Source: Bacteroides finegoldii DSM 17565
Lineage (GTDB): Bacteria; Bacteroidota; Bacteroidia; Bacteroidales; Bacteroidaceae
Direction: 5' to 3'
Length of the DNA stretch: 64,000 nt
Assembly: GCF_000156195.1 (NCBI RefSeq)
Contig: NZ_GG688327.1
Span: forward strand, 752-64,751
Below are positions 17,444 to 26,256 of the stretch, piece after piece. How positions within the stretch are numbered: position 1 is the first letter of the stretch; every line of letters begins with the position of its first letter. Below the pieces are notes generated by a model that ran no database searches, was not told the origin of the DNA, and worked only from the letters and a program-made list of their open reading frames with translations. The position numbers were made by a program, and so were the translations under genes.

Positions 17444-17471
17444 CAAATATAAGTATCATTTTCTATATTTG
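17444..17471. promoter_or_regulatory. Divergent -7 elements for the VanZ-like gene and the NSS symporter
   Basis: The minus strand at 17444-17451 reads TATATTTG (for VanZ-like, 26 bp from its start), and the plus strand at 17464-17471 reads TATATTTG (for the symporter, 49 bp from its start). The two face away from each other and are 12 bp apart. Clear -33 elements are missing. Confidence 0.42.
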
Positions 17472-17520
17472 CACTTTAATACGTATATTTTATAACGATT
17501 TGTAAGATAAAACAAGATTT

Positions 17521-18891
17521 ATGACAAAAAATGATAGAGCGAACTTCGGTAGTAAATTAGGCGTTATACTTGCCTCTGCAGGCTCGGCAGTAGGGCTGGG
17601 GAATATATGGAGATTCCCTTACGAGACAGGAAATCATGGGGGAGCCGCCTTTATATTGATCTACTTAGGCTGTGTCTTGCTTTTGGGGCTTCCCATTATG
17701 ATTGCCGAATTCCTGATAGGCCGTCGTTCAAGAGCCAACACAGCAGGAGCTTATCAGAAATTAGCACCCGGTACACATTGGCGTTGGGTAGGCCGTATGG
17801 GTGTATTGGCAGGTTTTCTGATCCTCAGTTATTATTCGGTAGTAGCCGGATGGACACTTGAATATATATTTGAAGCAGCTTCAAATGGTTTTGCGGGAAA
17901 AACTCCCGAAGAGTTCATCACTTCTTTCCAACAGTTTTCCAGCAATCCCTGGCGACCGGTGGTCTGGTTGGTTTCCTTCTTGTTAATTACCCACTTCATC
18001 ATTGTAAAAGGGGTGGAAAAAGGGATTGAAAAGTCTTCCAAGATAATGATGCCCACACTTTTCATCATTATTCTTATATTGGTAGGCTGCTCTGTTTCAT
18101 TGCCGGGCGCCGGTGCCGGTATCGAGTTTCTTTTGAAACCGGACTTCAGCAAAGTGGACGGCAATGTATTTCTGAGTGCTATGGGACAAGCCTTCTTTTC
18201 CCTTAGTCTGGGAATGGGTTGCCTTTGTACATACGCTTCCTACTTCAGTAAAGAGACAAACCTGACTAAAACGGCTTTCAGCGTGGGTATTATCGATACC
18301 TTCGTGGCAATACTAGCCGGATTTATCATTTTCCCAGCCGCCTTTTCCGTCGGAATCCAACCGGGGTCCGGTCCCAGCCTTATTTTCATTACGCTACCGA
18401 ACGTATTCCAACAAGCATTTAGCGGGGTACCTATATTGGCATATATATTCTCTGTAATGTTCTACGCATTGCTGGCAATGGCAGCATTGACTTCCACTAT
18501 TTCCCTACACGAAGTGGTGACAGCCTATCTGCATGAAGAATTCAAATTCTCCCGTGGGAAAGCGGCAAAACTTGTGACCGGCGGATGCATATTCTTCGGA
18601 GTATTCTGTTCATTATCATTGGGAGTAACAAAAGAATTCACTGTTTTTGGCTTGGGGATGTTCGACCTATTCGACTTTGTAACAGCCAAACTCATGCTTC
18701 CCCTCGGCGGACTGTGCATTTCTCTCTTTACCGGATGGTATCTCGACAAGAAAGTGGTATGGTCGGAAATTACCAACAACGGCACACTTAGAATTCCCGT
18801 ATATCGGCTGATTGTCTTTATATTAAAATATATCGCACCAATCGCTATTACATTAATATTCATCAATGAGCTAGGATTCATCAAACTATAA
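17521..18891 (+). CDS. Sodium-dependent transporter of the NSS (SLC6) family
   Basis: The protein has 456 residues and about 11-12 membrane segments. The family signature lies at residues 17-35, with Gly-Ser-Ala-Val-Gly-Leu-Gly-Asn-Ile-Trp-Arg-Phe-Pro, which forms sodium and substrate sites in LeuT-type carriers. Bacterial members move amino acids or related compounds with sodium; the substrate cannot be read from sequence. Its TAA stop shares one base with the ATG of the following HhH gene (TAATG), so the two are coupled. Confidence 0.9.
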   Translation: MTKNDRANFGSKLGVILASAGSAVGLGNIWRFPYETGNHGGAAFILIYLGCVLLLGLPIMIAEFLIGRRSRANTAGAYQKLAPGTHWRWVGRMGVLAGFLILSYYSVVAGWTLEYIFEAASNGFAGKTPEEFITSFQQFSSNPWRPVVWLVSFLLITHFIIVKGVEKGIEKSSKIMMPTLFIIILILVGCSVSLPGAGAGIEFLLKPDFSKVDGNVFLSAMGQAFFSLSLGMGCLCTYASYFSKETNLTKTAFSVGIIDTFVAILAGFIIFPAAFSVGIQPGSGPSLIFITLPNVFQQAFSGVPILAYIFSVMFYALLAMAALTSTISLHEVVTAYLHEEFKFSRGKAAKLVTGGCIFFGVFCSLSLGVTKEFTVFGLGMFDLFDFVTAKLMLPLGGLCISLFTGWYLDKKVVWSEITNNGTLRIPVYRLIVFILKYIAPIAITLIFINELGFIKL

Positions 18892-19805
18892 TGTGGAAAG
18901 ACTTTTTTTATTTCACTAAAACCGAACGACAAGGCATTATCGTCCTTGTCGTCCTTATTTTAGGAGTACTCTTACTCCCCAATCTCTTCCCTCTTTTCAA
19001 TCGTCCGAAAGAGGTAGACACCTTGAAACAAGAGATATTTCAGAAAGAATATAATGAGTTCATCGCTTCTCTCGAAGAAGTGGAATCTCACAAAAAGTCG
19101 AAGAATCCGACTTCCCGACCATCCGTAAGGAAAGAAATCACTCCTTTCGCATTCGATCCGAACACTGCTGATTCCATGACTTTCCTCTCTCTCGGCCTAC
19201 CGGCATGGATGGCAAAGAATATTCTGAACTATCGAAGAAGACAGGGGATATTCCGACATCCGGAGGATTTCCGGAAAATATATGGGCTGAAGGAAGAACA
19301 ATATCAGACTCTTCTTCCCTACATCCGGATTGCAGAAAAGCTCCGCTCCAAAGATACAGTGCGACTGCTCACCATACAAAACATACGAAAAGACACGGTA
19401 TTCAAGTATCAGCCCGGTACTGTTATCAGCCTCAACCAAGCAGACACAACCGAACTTAAAAAGATTCCGGGAATCGGGAGTAGTATCGCCCGGATGATTG
19501 TAAATTACCGTAAGAAGCTGGGAGCTTTTTATAGAATAGAACAATTGCAAGAGATTCATCTAAAGGTAGAAAAGCTTCGTCCATGGTTTTCAATCGCCCC
19601 CGATGAGATACGCCGTATCAATTTGAACAAGGCAAGCGTGGAACGAATGATGCATCATCCGTATATCAATTATTATCAAGCAAGAGTGATTGTAGAGCAC
19701 CGGAAAAAGAAAGGAAGATTAAAGAGTTTGAAACAATTATCACTCTATGAAGAATTCACTTCTGCCGACCTTGAACGGATAGAGCCCTATATCTGTTATG
19801 ATTAA
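18891..19805 (+). CDS. Membrane-anchored helix-hairpin-helix (ComEA-like) protein
   Basis: A 304-residue protein with one N-terminal membrane segment (about 16-37) and three helix-hairpin-helix units of ComEA type at about 95-145, 180-215 and 228-300. HhH units bind DNA backbone without sequence specificity. ComEA takes part in DNA uptake, but this protein is longer and its role is unproven; DNA uptake or repair are the main options. It is translationally coupled to the NSS transporter, which may only reflect tight packing. Confidence 0.83.
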   Translation: MWKDFFYFTKTERQGIIVLVVLILGVLLLPNLFPLFNRPKEVDTLKQEIFQKEYNEFIASLEEVESHKKSKNPTSRPSVRKEITPFAFDPNTADSMTFLSLGLPAWMAKNILNYRRRQGIFRHPEDFRKIYGLKEEQYQTLLPYIRIAEKLRSKDTVRLLTIQNIRKDTVFKYQPGTVISLNQADTTELKKIPGIGSSIARMIVNYRKKLGAFYRIEQLQEIHLKVEKLRPWFSIAPDEIRRINLNKASVERMMHHPYINYYQARVIVEHRKKKGRLKSLKQLSLYEEFTSADLERIEPYICYD

Positions 19806-19815
19806 TTAAAAGAAA

Positions 19816-19849
19816 GATGCATTCCTATCACACCAGACAAGAATGCATC
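19816..19849. repeat. Short inverted repeat in the convergent gap
   Basis: GATGCATTC at 19816-19824 and its complement at 19841-19849 form a 9-bp stem with a 16-nt loop between two converging genes. No T run follows, so terminator function is uncertain. Confidence 0.35.
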
Positions 19850-19988
19850 ACACACAAACAAAACAAACACTCTACTATCATCTTCACAGACTTCTGTAGA
19901 GAAGCGACTATAAATATATAACTAAAAGATAGAATCCTTGCAAGATTCCACCTTTTTGGTATACATTTCTAGAAGTTAGGTTCCTTTA

Positions 19989-20645
19989 TTAATCTTTTTT
20001 AATCATACCATCTACCATATGAACCGTTCGGTCAGTTATTTTAGCAAGTCCCTCATCATGGGTAACAATCACGAAAGTCTGACCCAGCCGATCTCGCAAA
20101 TCAAAGAACAGACGGTGTAAATCTTCTTTATTTTGAGTATCTAGACTTCCGGAAGGCTCGTCCGCCAGAATTACGGCAGGATCGTTGATTAAGGCTCTCG
20201 CCACAGCCACCCGTTGTTTCTCTCCTCCCGACAATTCATTCGGTTTATGGGAGGCACGGTCTGCCAGCCCCATAAAATCCAGAATCTTCATGGCACGATC
20301 GTTTGCCTCCTTTAAGGATACCCCTGCAATGAATGCAGGAATCATCACATTCTCTAATGCCGTAAACTCCGGAAGAAGTTGGTGGAACTGGAAAACAAAA
20401 CCAATATTCTTGTTACGGAATGCAGACAACTCTTTCTCCTTCATCCGGCTGACCACAGTTCCGTCGATTTGTACCAGACCAGTATCCGGTTCATCCAAAG
20501 TACCCATAATTTGCAGCAGCGTTGTCTTACCCGCTCCACTAGGACCTACAATGCTGACAACCTCACTCTTATTGATTTCAAGATCAATGCCTTTCAGTAC
20601 TTGTAATGAACCGAAGTTCTTCGTTATTCCTTCTAATTTTATCAT
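19989..20645 (-). CDS. ABC transporter ATP-binding protein, LolD-like
   Basis: A 218-residue ATPase with Walker A (Gly-Pro-Ser-Gly-Ala-Gly-Lys-Thr at 34-41), signature Leu-Ser-Gly-Gly-Glu near 140, and Walker B Ile-Leu-Ala-Asp-Glu-Pro-Ser near 160. Length and sequence place it in the LolD/MacB (MJ0796-like) branch, which powers lipoprotein release or macrolide-type export. No permease gene is nearby, so its partner must be elsewhere. It is the last gene of the antiporter-tcdA-lolD-like operon, 8 bp after tcdA. Confidence 0.9.
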   Translation of the reverse strand: MIKLEGITKNFGSLQVLKGIDLEINKSEVVSIVGPSGAGKTTLLQIMGTLDEPDTGLVQIDGTVVSRMKEKELSAFRNKNIGFVFQFHQLLPEFTALENVMIPAFIAGVSLKEANDRAMKILDFMGLADRASHKPNELSGGEKQRVAVARALINDPAVILADEPSGSLDTQNKEDLHRLFFDLRDRLGQTFVIVTHDEGLAKITDRTVHMVDGMIKKD

Positions 20646-20653
20646 AATAGCTT

Positions 20654-21388
20654 TTATAATCTTTTAATGACATATTCCGCCAGATAACATCCAAACACAG
20701 CAGGCATATAACTGACCGTTCCGCAAGTCGATTTCTTGTTCTGTTCGTCATCTGTGAGCAACACCGCCTTTGCATCAGCCTGTTCGGTACTGAACACAAC
20801 CGGGAGTGTACGTTTCATCCCCATTTTCTGTAACCGTTTCCGCACCGCTTTGCTCAATCCGCAATGATAAGTATCCCAAAGATCGGCAAACCGTACCTGC
20901 GTAATGTCACTTTTTGCCCCTGCTCCCATACTGGAAACAATCCTGATCCGCCGTTTCATCGCTTCATAAATCAAGAAACACTTCGGACTGATTGTATCGA
21001 TAGCGTCCACTATGAAATCATATTTACCGGCATCCAATAGCTCCGGTATATTTTCATCTTTCAGATAAACAGGTAAAACGGTCAGGTCGATATCGGGGTT
21101 TATATCTTTATACCGGGTAGCCAGCACTTCCGCCTTCGACATCCCCAAAGTGGAATGCAATGCAGGTAACTGACGGTTCAGGTTAGTCGGCTGCACCGTA
21201 TCGGCATCTACAATCGTCATTCGTCCGACTCCTGCACGACAAATCATTTCTGCCGCATAAGCTCCCACTCCACCCAGCCCCACGACCAATATGTGAGAGT
21301 TCCGGATACGATTCATCTTCTCTTCTCCCAAAAGAAGTTCCGTTCTTTGTTGCCAGTCGTCTCTTTCCATCAGCTTTTCTTGAACCAT
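20654..21388 (-). CDS. tcdA: tRNA threonylcarbamoyladenosine dehydratase (ThiF/MoeB superfamily)
   Basis: A 244-residue E1-like protein. The nucleotide-binding Gly-Leu-Gly-Gly-Val-Gly is near residues 37-42, followed by an Asp-Ala-Asp and an Asn-Leu-Asn-Arg-Gln motif. It lacks the extra domains of ThiF and MoeB partners. TcdA (CsdL/YgdL) converts t6A37 of tRNA to its cyclic form using ATP. It starts within the last 19 nt of the antiporter gene, so the two are coupled. Confidence 0.88.
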   Translation of the reverse strand: MVQEKLMERDDWQQRTELLLGEEKMNRIRNSHILVVGLGGVGAYAAEMICRAGVGRMTIVDADTVQPTNLNRQLPALHSTLGMSKAEVLATRYKDINPDIDLTVLPVYLKDENIPELLDAGKYDFIVDAIDTISPKCFLIYEAMKRRIRIVSSMGAGAKSDITQVRFADLWDTYHCGLSKAVRKRLQKMGMKRTLPVVFSTEQADAKAVLLTDDEQNKKSTCGTVSYMPAVFGCYLAEYVIKRL

Positions 21389-23505
21389 TTATAGAACCAT
21401 TTACCGACCTTCTCATAATGCTGAGACTCATTATGCCCGCGAGGATCGGAGAAAGACACGATCTCTTGCGGTTCACCGAATTGGTCGGGATATAAAATAA
21501 TCAAACTATTATTTGCAAAATATTTGCCCAACTGTGACGGCAAACGATCAAAAGAAGGATCATAAGAGATAGATCCCCGACGGGCGGAAATAACAACCAA
21601 CAAATGGTCATAGTTAACCTGTCCCGTTAATAGCAAAAGATCATCCCACTCATCTAATGTAGAAAACTCGGTCGGAGTACCTACATATTTCTTTTTCACA
21701 AGTTGCTGAAGCCTCATCAATGTCCGTTCATTCGAGAAGAAATGTACACGACATCCTAGAATGCTTCCCATACGGCAGAAATGCTCCACCCACTTTGCAA
21801 AGCCGGTCTCATATTCCGCCTTTGGAGGAACGGCAATATTAATCCGGCGTAAGGTATTCACCGGCATCAGGAATTTTGCGATCATCACCTCGCGATGCGT
21901 ACCTTTCAGCAGACTTTCCGCCAAATGCCCGAAAAAAGAATCCACGATATTAGCTTTCCGGTGCAAACCGATCACCACATCCGTAGCCTCATACTCTTTT
22001 ATCGTATGTATAATTCCCGAAGCAATATTCAGATCATAACGACTGACCATAGTGACAGGAACATCGGCAGCCGCAGCAATCATCGCAGCTTTTTCCAGAT
22101 TACGTTTTCCCTGTAATTCTTTCTTTTCCGAGCTATTATTATCATTGATTACATTCAATGCTATCAACCCATTTTTCTGTTTGGCATCCTTTATGACCAA
22201 TGCCAAATTGATGAGGTCTTCAATCGTATCCGGGTTGGCAACCGGAATCAATATCTGTTCATTATTATTTTTCACCCCTTCTTTTTCCGACTGCACATTT
22301 TCGTCTAAAGCAAAACGGCGGGCAGAACGCTCCGTCACCAAAGAACTGATGACACAAGTAAAGAGAATCATCACTACGGTACCGTTCAGCACATCATCAT
22401 TCAGCAAACGTTCTCCATTCTCCATAATGATTTCGTGTCCGATCAATACTGCCGCCAATGTGGCTGCTGCCTGTGCATTACTCAGACCGAATATCATACT
22501 CCGTTCATTCGGCTGCATCCGATAAATCTTCTGCGTAGCCCATGCTGCCAGCCACTTGCTGAAAGTAGCTACCACTGTCATTACAATTGCCACCTTCAAC
22601 GCTTCCCCACCGGTGAACAGACTTCTTACATCAATAATCATTCCGACACCAATCAGGAAATAAGGTATAAACAACGCATTTCCTACAAACTCCAAACGGT
22701 TCATCAACGGAGAAACGTGAGGAATCAGCCGATTTAAGACCAATCCGGCAAGAAAGGCTCCCAAGATACCCTCCATTCCGACAAATTCCATTAATCCACC
22801 ACCCAGAAAGACCATTGCCAACACAAACACAAACTGCATCACGCTATCGTCATACTTTCGGAAGAACCAGCGACCGATACGGGGGAAGAAGAAAACAATC
22901 AAAAATCCGAGAAAAGCGACTTTAGCAACCAGAAACGCCCAAAACCAACCATCCACAGTTCCCTTAAACATTCCACCTACAACAGCTAGAATAATCAAAG
23001 CAAGGGTAACGGTAACAGCAGTACCGCCAATAGTTATATTGACACTGCGCAGACGTGACAATCCGTAACGACTGATAATAGGATAAGCAATCAACGTATG
23101 GGAAGCGTACATACTTGCCAACAGTACGGCAGTGAGAAAACCATAGCCCAACAGACTCATACTGCTCCATATACCCAATCCCATAGGAATCAGAAAGGTG
23201 AGCCAGCCAAACACAAAGCTTTTCGTCCGGTTCTTCTTAAAATCCTCCATATCCATCTCAAGACCGGCGAGAAACATAATATAATAAAGCCCGACTTTAC
23301 CGAACAGTTCAAAACTGCTATCACGGTCGAGCACATGAAAGCCATGCTCTCCAATCAGTACTCCCGCCAGAATCATGCCTATAATATGAGGTATATGAAG
23401 CCGTCCGAGAATCATCGGAGCAAAAAGAATAATAATCAGTACCAAAAAAAACACCCAAGTCGGATCAGAAATTGGCAACGTTAAATTGAGATCAAACAGG
23501 TTCAT
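21370..23505 (-). CDS. CPA2-type cation:proton antiporter with C-terminal USP-like domain
   Basis: With the start at 23505 the protein has 711 residues. About twelve membrane segments span residues 15-400 (Na+/H+ exchanger domain) and a cytoplasmic C-terminal region of about 290 residues resembles tandem universal-stress-protein folds. I prefer the internal Met (Met-Asn-Leu-Phe-Asp) to the upstream start at 23601, because the extra 32 residues are polar, Cys-rich and unlike the family. It exchanges sodium or potassium for protons at the inner membrane. It heads the operon with tcdA and the LolD-like gene. Confidence 0.88.
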   Translation of the reverse strand: MNLFDLNLTLPISDPTWVFFLVLIIILFAPMILGRLHIPHIIGMILAGVLIGEHGFHVLDRDSSFELFGKVGLYYIMFLAGLEMDMEDFKKNRTKSFVFGWLTFLIPMGLGIWSSMSLLGYGFLTAVLLASMYASHTLIAYPIISRYGLSRLRSVNITIGGTAVTVTLALIILAVVGGMFKGTVDGWFWAFLVAKVAFLGFLIVFFFPRIGRWFFRKYDDSVMQFVFVLAMVFLGGGLMEFVGMEGILGAFLAGLVLNRLIPHVSPLMNRLEFVGNALFIPYFLIGVGMIIDVRSLFTGGEALKVAIVMTVVATFSKWLAAWATQKIYRMQPNERSMIFGLSNAQAAATLAAVLIGHEIIMENGERLLNDDVLNGTVVMILFTCVISSLVTERSARRFALDENVQSEKEGVKNNNEQILIPVANPDTIEDLINLALVIKDAKQKNGLIALNVINDNNSSEKKELQGKRNLEKAAMIAAAADVPVTMVSRYDLNIASGIIHTIKEYEATDVVIGLHRKANIVDSFFGHLAESLLKGTHREVMIAKFLMPVNTLRRINIAVPPKAEYETGFAKWVEHFCRMGSILGCRVHFFSNERTLMRLQQLVKKKYVGTPTEFSTLDEWDDLLLLTGQVNYDHLLVVISARRGSISYDPSFDRLPSQLGKYFANNSLIILYPDQFGEPQEIVSFSDPRGHNESQHYEKVGKWFYKWFKKS

Positions 23506-23628
23506 AGACTGTGGTTTTAGGAATTCAACTACAAAGGAACAAAAAAGTTCGCATACCTCCAATTCATAAGTAGATAGATTCAAATAATATTTTTTCGACA
23601 AAAATGCGGTTTATATGGCAAATTGTTA

Positions 23629-23636
23629 TAATTTTG
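23629..23636 (+). promoter_or_regulatory. Putative -7 element for asd
   Basis: TAATTTTG fits TAnnTTTG and lies 69 bp before the asd start. No -33 element is obvious. Confidence 0.35.
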
Positions 23637-23705
23637 CAGTCTAATCTTTCCTATTAGATAGTATAGAAAGGGAAATACAGTATTCACATTTAACAAAAGA
23701 AAAAG

Positions 23706-24713
23706 ATGAAAGTAGCTATTGTTGGCGTAAGCGGAGCCGTGGGACAGGAATTCCTGCGCGTGCTCGATGAGAGAAACTTCCCGTTGGACGAGTTAGTTTT
23801 GTTCGGTTCTAAACGTAGTGCCGGAACAACTTATACTTTCCGCGGCAAACAGATCGAGGTGAAACTCTTACAACACAACGATGACTTTAAAGGGATAGAC
23901 ATTGCTTTCACCTCTGCCGGTGCAGGAACATCCAAAGAGTTCGAAAAAACAATCACCAAGTATGGTGCTGTGATGATCGACAACTCCAGCGCTTTCCGTA
24001 TGGATGCGGATGTACCTTTGGTAGTGCCTGAGGTAAATGCCGAAGACGCATTGGAACGTCCGCGTGGCGTTATTGCCAACCCGAATTGTACGACTATCCA
24101 GATGGTAGTTGCACTGAAAGCCATCGAACAGCTTTCTCATATAAAAACCGTGCACGTATCTACCTATCAGGCAGCCAGCGGTGCCGGTGCTGCCGCTATG
24201 GACGAATTGTACGAGCAATATCGCCAAGTATTGGCAAATGAACCTGTTACAGTAGAAAAGTTTGTATATCAATTGGCTTTCAACCTCATACCGCAGATCG
24301 ACGTGTTCACAGAAAACGGTTATACGAAAGAAGAGATGAAGATGTATAACGAAACACGTAAAATCATGCATTCAGATATTAAAGTCAGCGCGACTTGCGT
24401 ACGTGTTCCTGCACTACGTGCTCACTCTGAAAGTATCTGGGTAGAAACCGAACGCCCTATTTCTATCGAAGAAGCCCGCGAAGCATTCGCTAAGGGAGAC
24501 GGACTGGTGCTTCAGGATAATCCTGCGGAAAAAGAGTACCCGATGCCGCTATTCCTGGCTGGGAAAGATCCGGTTTATGTGGGACGCATCCGCAAAGACC
24601 TGACGAATGAAAACGGATTGACTTTCTGGATTGTAGGTGACCAAATCAAGAAAGGTGCAGCACTGAACGCAGTGCAGATCGCAGAATATCTGATTAAAGT
24701 AAAGAATCTCTAA
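23706..24713 (+). CDS. asd: Aspartate-semialdehyde dehydrogenase
   Basis: A 335-residue protein with the NADP-binding Gly-Val-Ser-Gly-Ala-Val-Gly motif at 7-13. The active-site cysteine lies in Asn-Pro-Asn-Cys-Thr-Thr near residue 129, and a conserved His-Ser-Glu motif near 238. It reduces aspartyl phosphate to aspartate semialdehyde, feeding lysine, diaminopimelate, threonine and methionine synthesis. It is a single gene ended by a strong terminator. Confidence 0.95.
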   Translation: MKVAIVGVSGAVGQEFLRVLDERNFPLDELVLFGSKRSAGTTYTFRGKQIEVKLLQHNDDFKGIDIAFTSAGAGTSKEFEKTITKYGAVMIDNSSAFRMDADVPLVVPEVNAEDALERPRGVIANPNCTTIQMVVALKAIEQLSHIKTVHVSTYQAASGAGAAAMDELYEQYRQVLANEPVTVEKFVYQLAFNLIPQIDVFTENGYTKEEMKMYNETRKIMHSDIKVSATCVRVPALRAHSESIWVETERPISIEEAREAFAKGDGLVLQDNPAEKEYPMPLFLAGKDPVYVGRIRKDLTNENGLTFWIVGDQIKKGAALNAVQIAEYLIKVKNL

Positions 24714-24738
24714 ATCATAAAAGGTGATTTAAGAAAGA

Positions 24739-24775
24739 AAAGTCCGGTTTCGTCCTTGAAACCGGACTTTTTATA
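24739..24775 (+). terminator. Intrinsic terminator after asd
   Basis: A perfect 13-bp stem (24739-24751 with 24758-24770) has a 6-nt loop and is followed by a T-rich stretch. It starts 26 bp after the asd stop codon. Confidence 0.85.
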
Positions 24776-24783
24776 TACCTTTG
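24776..24783 (+). promoter_or_regulatory. Putative -7 element for the LTD lipoprotein gene
   Basis: TACCTTTG begins immediately after the asd terminator. A TTG at 24756-24758, within the terminator hairpin, could act as -33 element at slightly short spacing. The start codon is 95 bp downstream. Confidence 0.4.
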
Positions 24784-24877
24784 CATTCACAAAATAGAAT
24801 TTAAGCCGCAATTGCCTCTGCGTTATACACAAACAAATACGGTTCAAACATTAATTATCATCTAAGAATTAAACCGT

Positions 24878-26143
24878 ATGAGAATTTACAAAGTGTTTAC
24901 ACTTTTAGGTCTGTTCATTTCTATATTCTACAATTGTTCACTTCCTGCCGATGATGAAGAAGATTCAGAAGGAGAAGATACGGCCACTTCCGAACTTTCT
25001 TGGGAAGGAGAAACAGATAAATTCACTATCAATTCTAAAGAAGGAGTCCATCTGAATGATCCGGCAGAAGATAGTGGAACAGCCTATGTCACCATACCGT
25101 CCACGTCAGTAAAGAATACCCGCTGGGAGTTTGGAGTTCACCTTACATTCAATCCATCCGCCAATAACTATGCACGTTTTTATCTGACCTCTTCTTCCAA
25201 CATCCTCTCCGGTAGCCTAAACGGGTATTTTATACAAATAGGAGGAGCAAAAGACAATGTGACACTTTATCGTCAGAATGGAGACCAGCCCAAGCTGTTG
25301 GCTTCGGGTCGGGAAGTGATGAAGGGTAATAACTCCCCCCAATTATACATAAAAGTAGAATGCGATAACAATGGGTATTGGACTTTTTGGACACGATTGG
25401 AATCCGAAGACGGATATACATTGGAAAAGCAAGTGAAAGATACCGGCATACAGAGTTCCGTTTGTTCGGGAATTTATTGTGTCTACACCAAAACCCGCTG
25501 TAAAGCCTTCACATTCCATCATGTACGATTATCCAACGGTGTAGAGACAACGACCGACCCCGACAATACTCCCGACAAACCGGATTCCGAAGAGCCAGAT
25601 ATTACCGAGCTACCGGAAGATGTGAGAGGTATGCTCCTCTTTAATGAGATAATGTATGATAATGCCACAGACGGCGCCGAATACATAGAGCTCTATAATC
25701 CGACTGAACAGACTATTGTGTTGCCACAGCTTTTTCTATATAAGATGCATGAAGACGGCAAAGTGTACAGTACCACTACGTTACAAAATGAATCTCCATC
25801 CCAACCCCTGATCATTGCATCCAAAGGATATCTTTGCTTTTCTAAATATCTCGACAAGATTATTCAAAAACACAATGTCAATAGAGAGAACCTAATAGAA
25901 ATATCCAAATTCCCGGCACTTGATAATGAAGGAGGCTATCTCGCACTGTCCAGCACCCCAAAAACTGGGAAAGGACATACATTTGACACTTGCCGTTTCT
26001 GGGACGAAATGCACGATACCGACAAATCCAAAACTATCGGCATTTCACTCGAAAAGAAATCACCAGAACTACCTTCACTCAACAAGAATTGGCGTTCCTC
26101 TAAACATACGACCGGCGGAACTCCTGGAATAAAAAATATGTAA
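24878..26143 (+). CDS. Lipoprotein with C-terminal lamin-tail (LTD) domain
   Basis: A 421-residue predicted lipoprotein: the signal peptide ends at Cys20, followed by an acidic linker. Residues 40-215 form a beta-sandwich that resembles a concanavalin-like lectin fold. A Pro/Asp-rich linker is followed by an LTD domain (about 250-400) with the typical Phe-Asn-Glu-Ile-Met and Glu-Tyr-Ile-Glu-Leu-Tyr-Asn motifs. Bacterial LTD domains occur in surface proteins, often joined to nucleases or calcium-binding modules; no catalytic domain is seen here. It lies upstream of the cell-wall salvage operon but has its own promoter and a 113-bp gap, so a link is uncertain. Confidence 0.75.
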   Translation: MRIYKVFTLLGLFISIFYNCSLPADDEEDSEGEDTATSELSWEGETDKFTINSKEGVHLNDPAEDSGTAYVTIPSTSVKNTRWEFGVHLTFNPSANNYARFYLTSSSNILSGSLNGYFIQIGGAKDNVTLYRQNGDQPKLLASGREVMKGNNSPQLYIKVECDNNGYWTFWTRLESEDGYTLEKQVKDTGIQSSVCSGIYCVYTKTRCKAFTFHHVRLSNGVETTTDPDNTPDKPDSEEPDITELPEDVRGMLLFNEIMYDNATDGAEYIELYNPTEQTIVLPQLFLYKMHEDGKVYSTTTLQNESPSQPLIIASKGYLCFSKYLDKIIQKHNVNRENLIEISKFPALDNEGGYLALSSTPKTGKGHTFDTCRFWDEMHDTDKSKTIGISLEKKSPELPSLNKNWRSSKHTTGGTPGIKNM

Positions 26144-26170
26144 GAGTATATATATCTATGATAAATTCCC

Positions 26171-26178
26171 TACATTTG
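26171..26178 (+). promoter_or_regulatory. Putative -7 element for the GT2/DUF4922 operon
   Basis: TACATTTG fits TAnnTTTG and lies 79 bp before the start of the fusion gene. No clear -33 element is seen. Confidence 0.4.
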
Positions 26179-26256
26179 TAGCAAAGTAAACAAGTTTATG
26201 ATAAATATATAAGAAACATCTTACACAACTCATACTACACAACAAGAAGTAAAATA

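Noticed and set aside
23506..23601. 32-residue N-terminal extension of the antiporter
   Set aside because: Polar, Cys-rich sequence before the first membrane helix does not resemble the family; the internal ATG at 23505 gives a normal start.
24739..24770. Possible riboswitch or regulatory RNA hairpin before the LTD gene
   Set aside because: A perfect short stem with T-rich tail just after asd is a plain terminator; no further structure is seen.
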